Below are positions 5,427 to 5,532 of a DNA stretch of 5,532 nt, in pieces. The number at the start of each line of letters is the position of its first letter. Position 1 is the first letter of the stretch. Under the pieces are notes generated by a model. The model saw only the letters and a list, made by a program, of their open reading frames with translations, was not told the DNA's origin and did not search any database. The DNA is taken from NCBI GenBank assembly GCA_934373295.1, contig CAKROK010000088.1, forward strand, positions 1 through 5,532. The letters run 5' to 3'. This stretch comes from an uncultured Christensenellaceae bacterium (GTDB lineage Bacteria; Bacillota; Clostridia; Christensenellales; Christensenellaceae). A program made the translations under genes and the position numbers.

Positions 5427-5466
5427 GCACCTATAGCTCAGCAGGATAGAGCGTCCGCCTCCTAAG
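5427..5466 (+). tRNA. tRNA-Arg (anticodon CCT), 5' part only; interrupted in the anticodon arm
   Basis: The sequence runs as a normal tRNA: acceptor strand GCACCTA (5427-5433), T8-A9, D arm GCTC (5436-5439) with GAGC (5449-5452), a D loop containing GG, anticodon stem TCCGC (5454-5458), and loop CTCCTAA (5459-5465) with anticodon CCT at 5461-5463, reading AGG codons. The 3' side of the anticodon stem should be GCGGA, but only the first G is present before AATA. No T arm (GGTTCGA-like) or acceptor 3' strand occurs before the window ends 66 bp later. The gene is therefore split by inserted or joined sequence, or an intron continues past the window. The strong promoter upstream indicates that the 5' part belonged to an active gene. 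Confidence 0.85.
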
Positions 5467-5532
5467 AATATGTTATAACGACCGCCTTTCGGGCAAAGGC
5501 GATTGACATTGAGTAAGTTTAAGACTAAAATT
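5467..5532 (+). other. Unrelated sequence at the tRNA junction, possible edge of an inserted element
   Basis: Immediately after the break are an 8-bp palindrome GTTATAAC (5472-5479) and a 7-bp hairpin, CGCCTTT with AAAGGCG (5483-5489 and 5495-5501) around a 5-nt loop. tRNA genes are common integration targets, so an element end is plausible. An assembly join cannot be excluded. No gene is visible in these 66 bases. Confidence 0.35.
5503..5531 (+). promoter_or_regulatory. Strong promoter pointing out of the window
   Basis: A perfect TTGACA (5503-5508), a 17-nt spacer, and TAAAAT (5526-5531, 5 of 6). It would drive a gene beginning beyond the window, inside the sequence that interrupts the tRNA. 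Confidence 0.55.

Noticed and set aside
5265..5465. Plus-strand open frame of 66 codons ending APIAQQDRASAS
   Set aside because: Its end is the translation of the tRNA-Arg 5' half, a well-known artefact, and the rest lies over the spo0A terminator and tRNA promoter.
5427..5532. Group I intron in the tRNA-Arg anticodon loop, as known in Agrobacterium
   Set aside because: No guide sequence able to pair with CCUCCU is visible in the 69 nt after the anticodon, and no group I core element can be seen. The window end leaves this not fully excluded.
1..5532. CRISPR array, insertion sequence or defence gene cluster
   Set aside because: No regularly spaced direct repeats, transposase, nuclease or toxin-like gene was seen in any frame.

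Overview
The window is chromosomal DNA of an endospore-forming Firmicute, most likely an uncultured member of the Clostridia with mid-range GC. The evidence is the adjacent pair spoIVB-spo0A (the conserved order in spore formers), a clostridial-type CDF metal transporter and a queuosine-precursor transporter. Species cannot be named from the sequence.

Layout: 1-79 is mostly unassigned. At 80-1252 (-) lies a cation diffusion facilitator, probably Mn2+ or a related divalent metal, with its own promoter in the divergent gap shared with an RluA-family pseudouridine synthase (1372-2280, +). The 3' end of that synthase overlaps, antisense by 137 bp, a small acidic protein gene of 75 codons (2144-2371, -) that has an excellent promoter and ribosome binding site. 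queT follows at 2500-2988 (-), preceded by a leader resembling a preQ1-I riboswitch whose tail contains the Shine-Dalgarno sequence. Divergent from it are spoIVB (3171-4433, +), behind a possible sporulation-sigma promoter, and spo0A (4514-5281, +), behind a near-consensus vegetative promoter. A terminator-like region follows, then a near-perfect promoter and the 5' part of tRNA-Arg(CCT). The tRNA stops matching at about 5466, in the anticodon arm, and unrelated sequence carrying another consensus-like promoter runs to the window end.

The strongest observation is in Spo0A. The DNA-binding half is well conserved, but the receiver domain has lost the phospho-accepting aspartate (Ser at residue 56), the metal-binding acidic pair (Ala-Gly at 10-11) and the conserved lysine (Ser at 108). 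If this is the organism's only Spo0A, sporulation entry would not be switched by the usual phosphorelay.

Two other observations stand out. In the rluA/75-codon-gene overlap, rluA third codon positions change abruptly from C-rich to T-rich, which supports both strands being coding. The interrupted tRNA-Arg looks like the edge of an inserted element or an assembly join. I did not find a new multi-gene defence or mobile system here.
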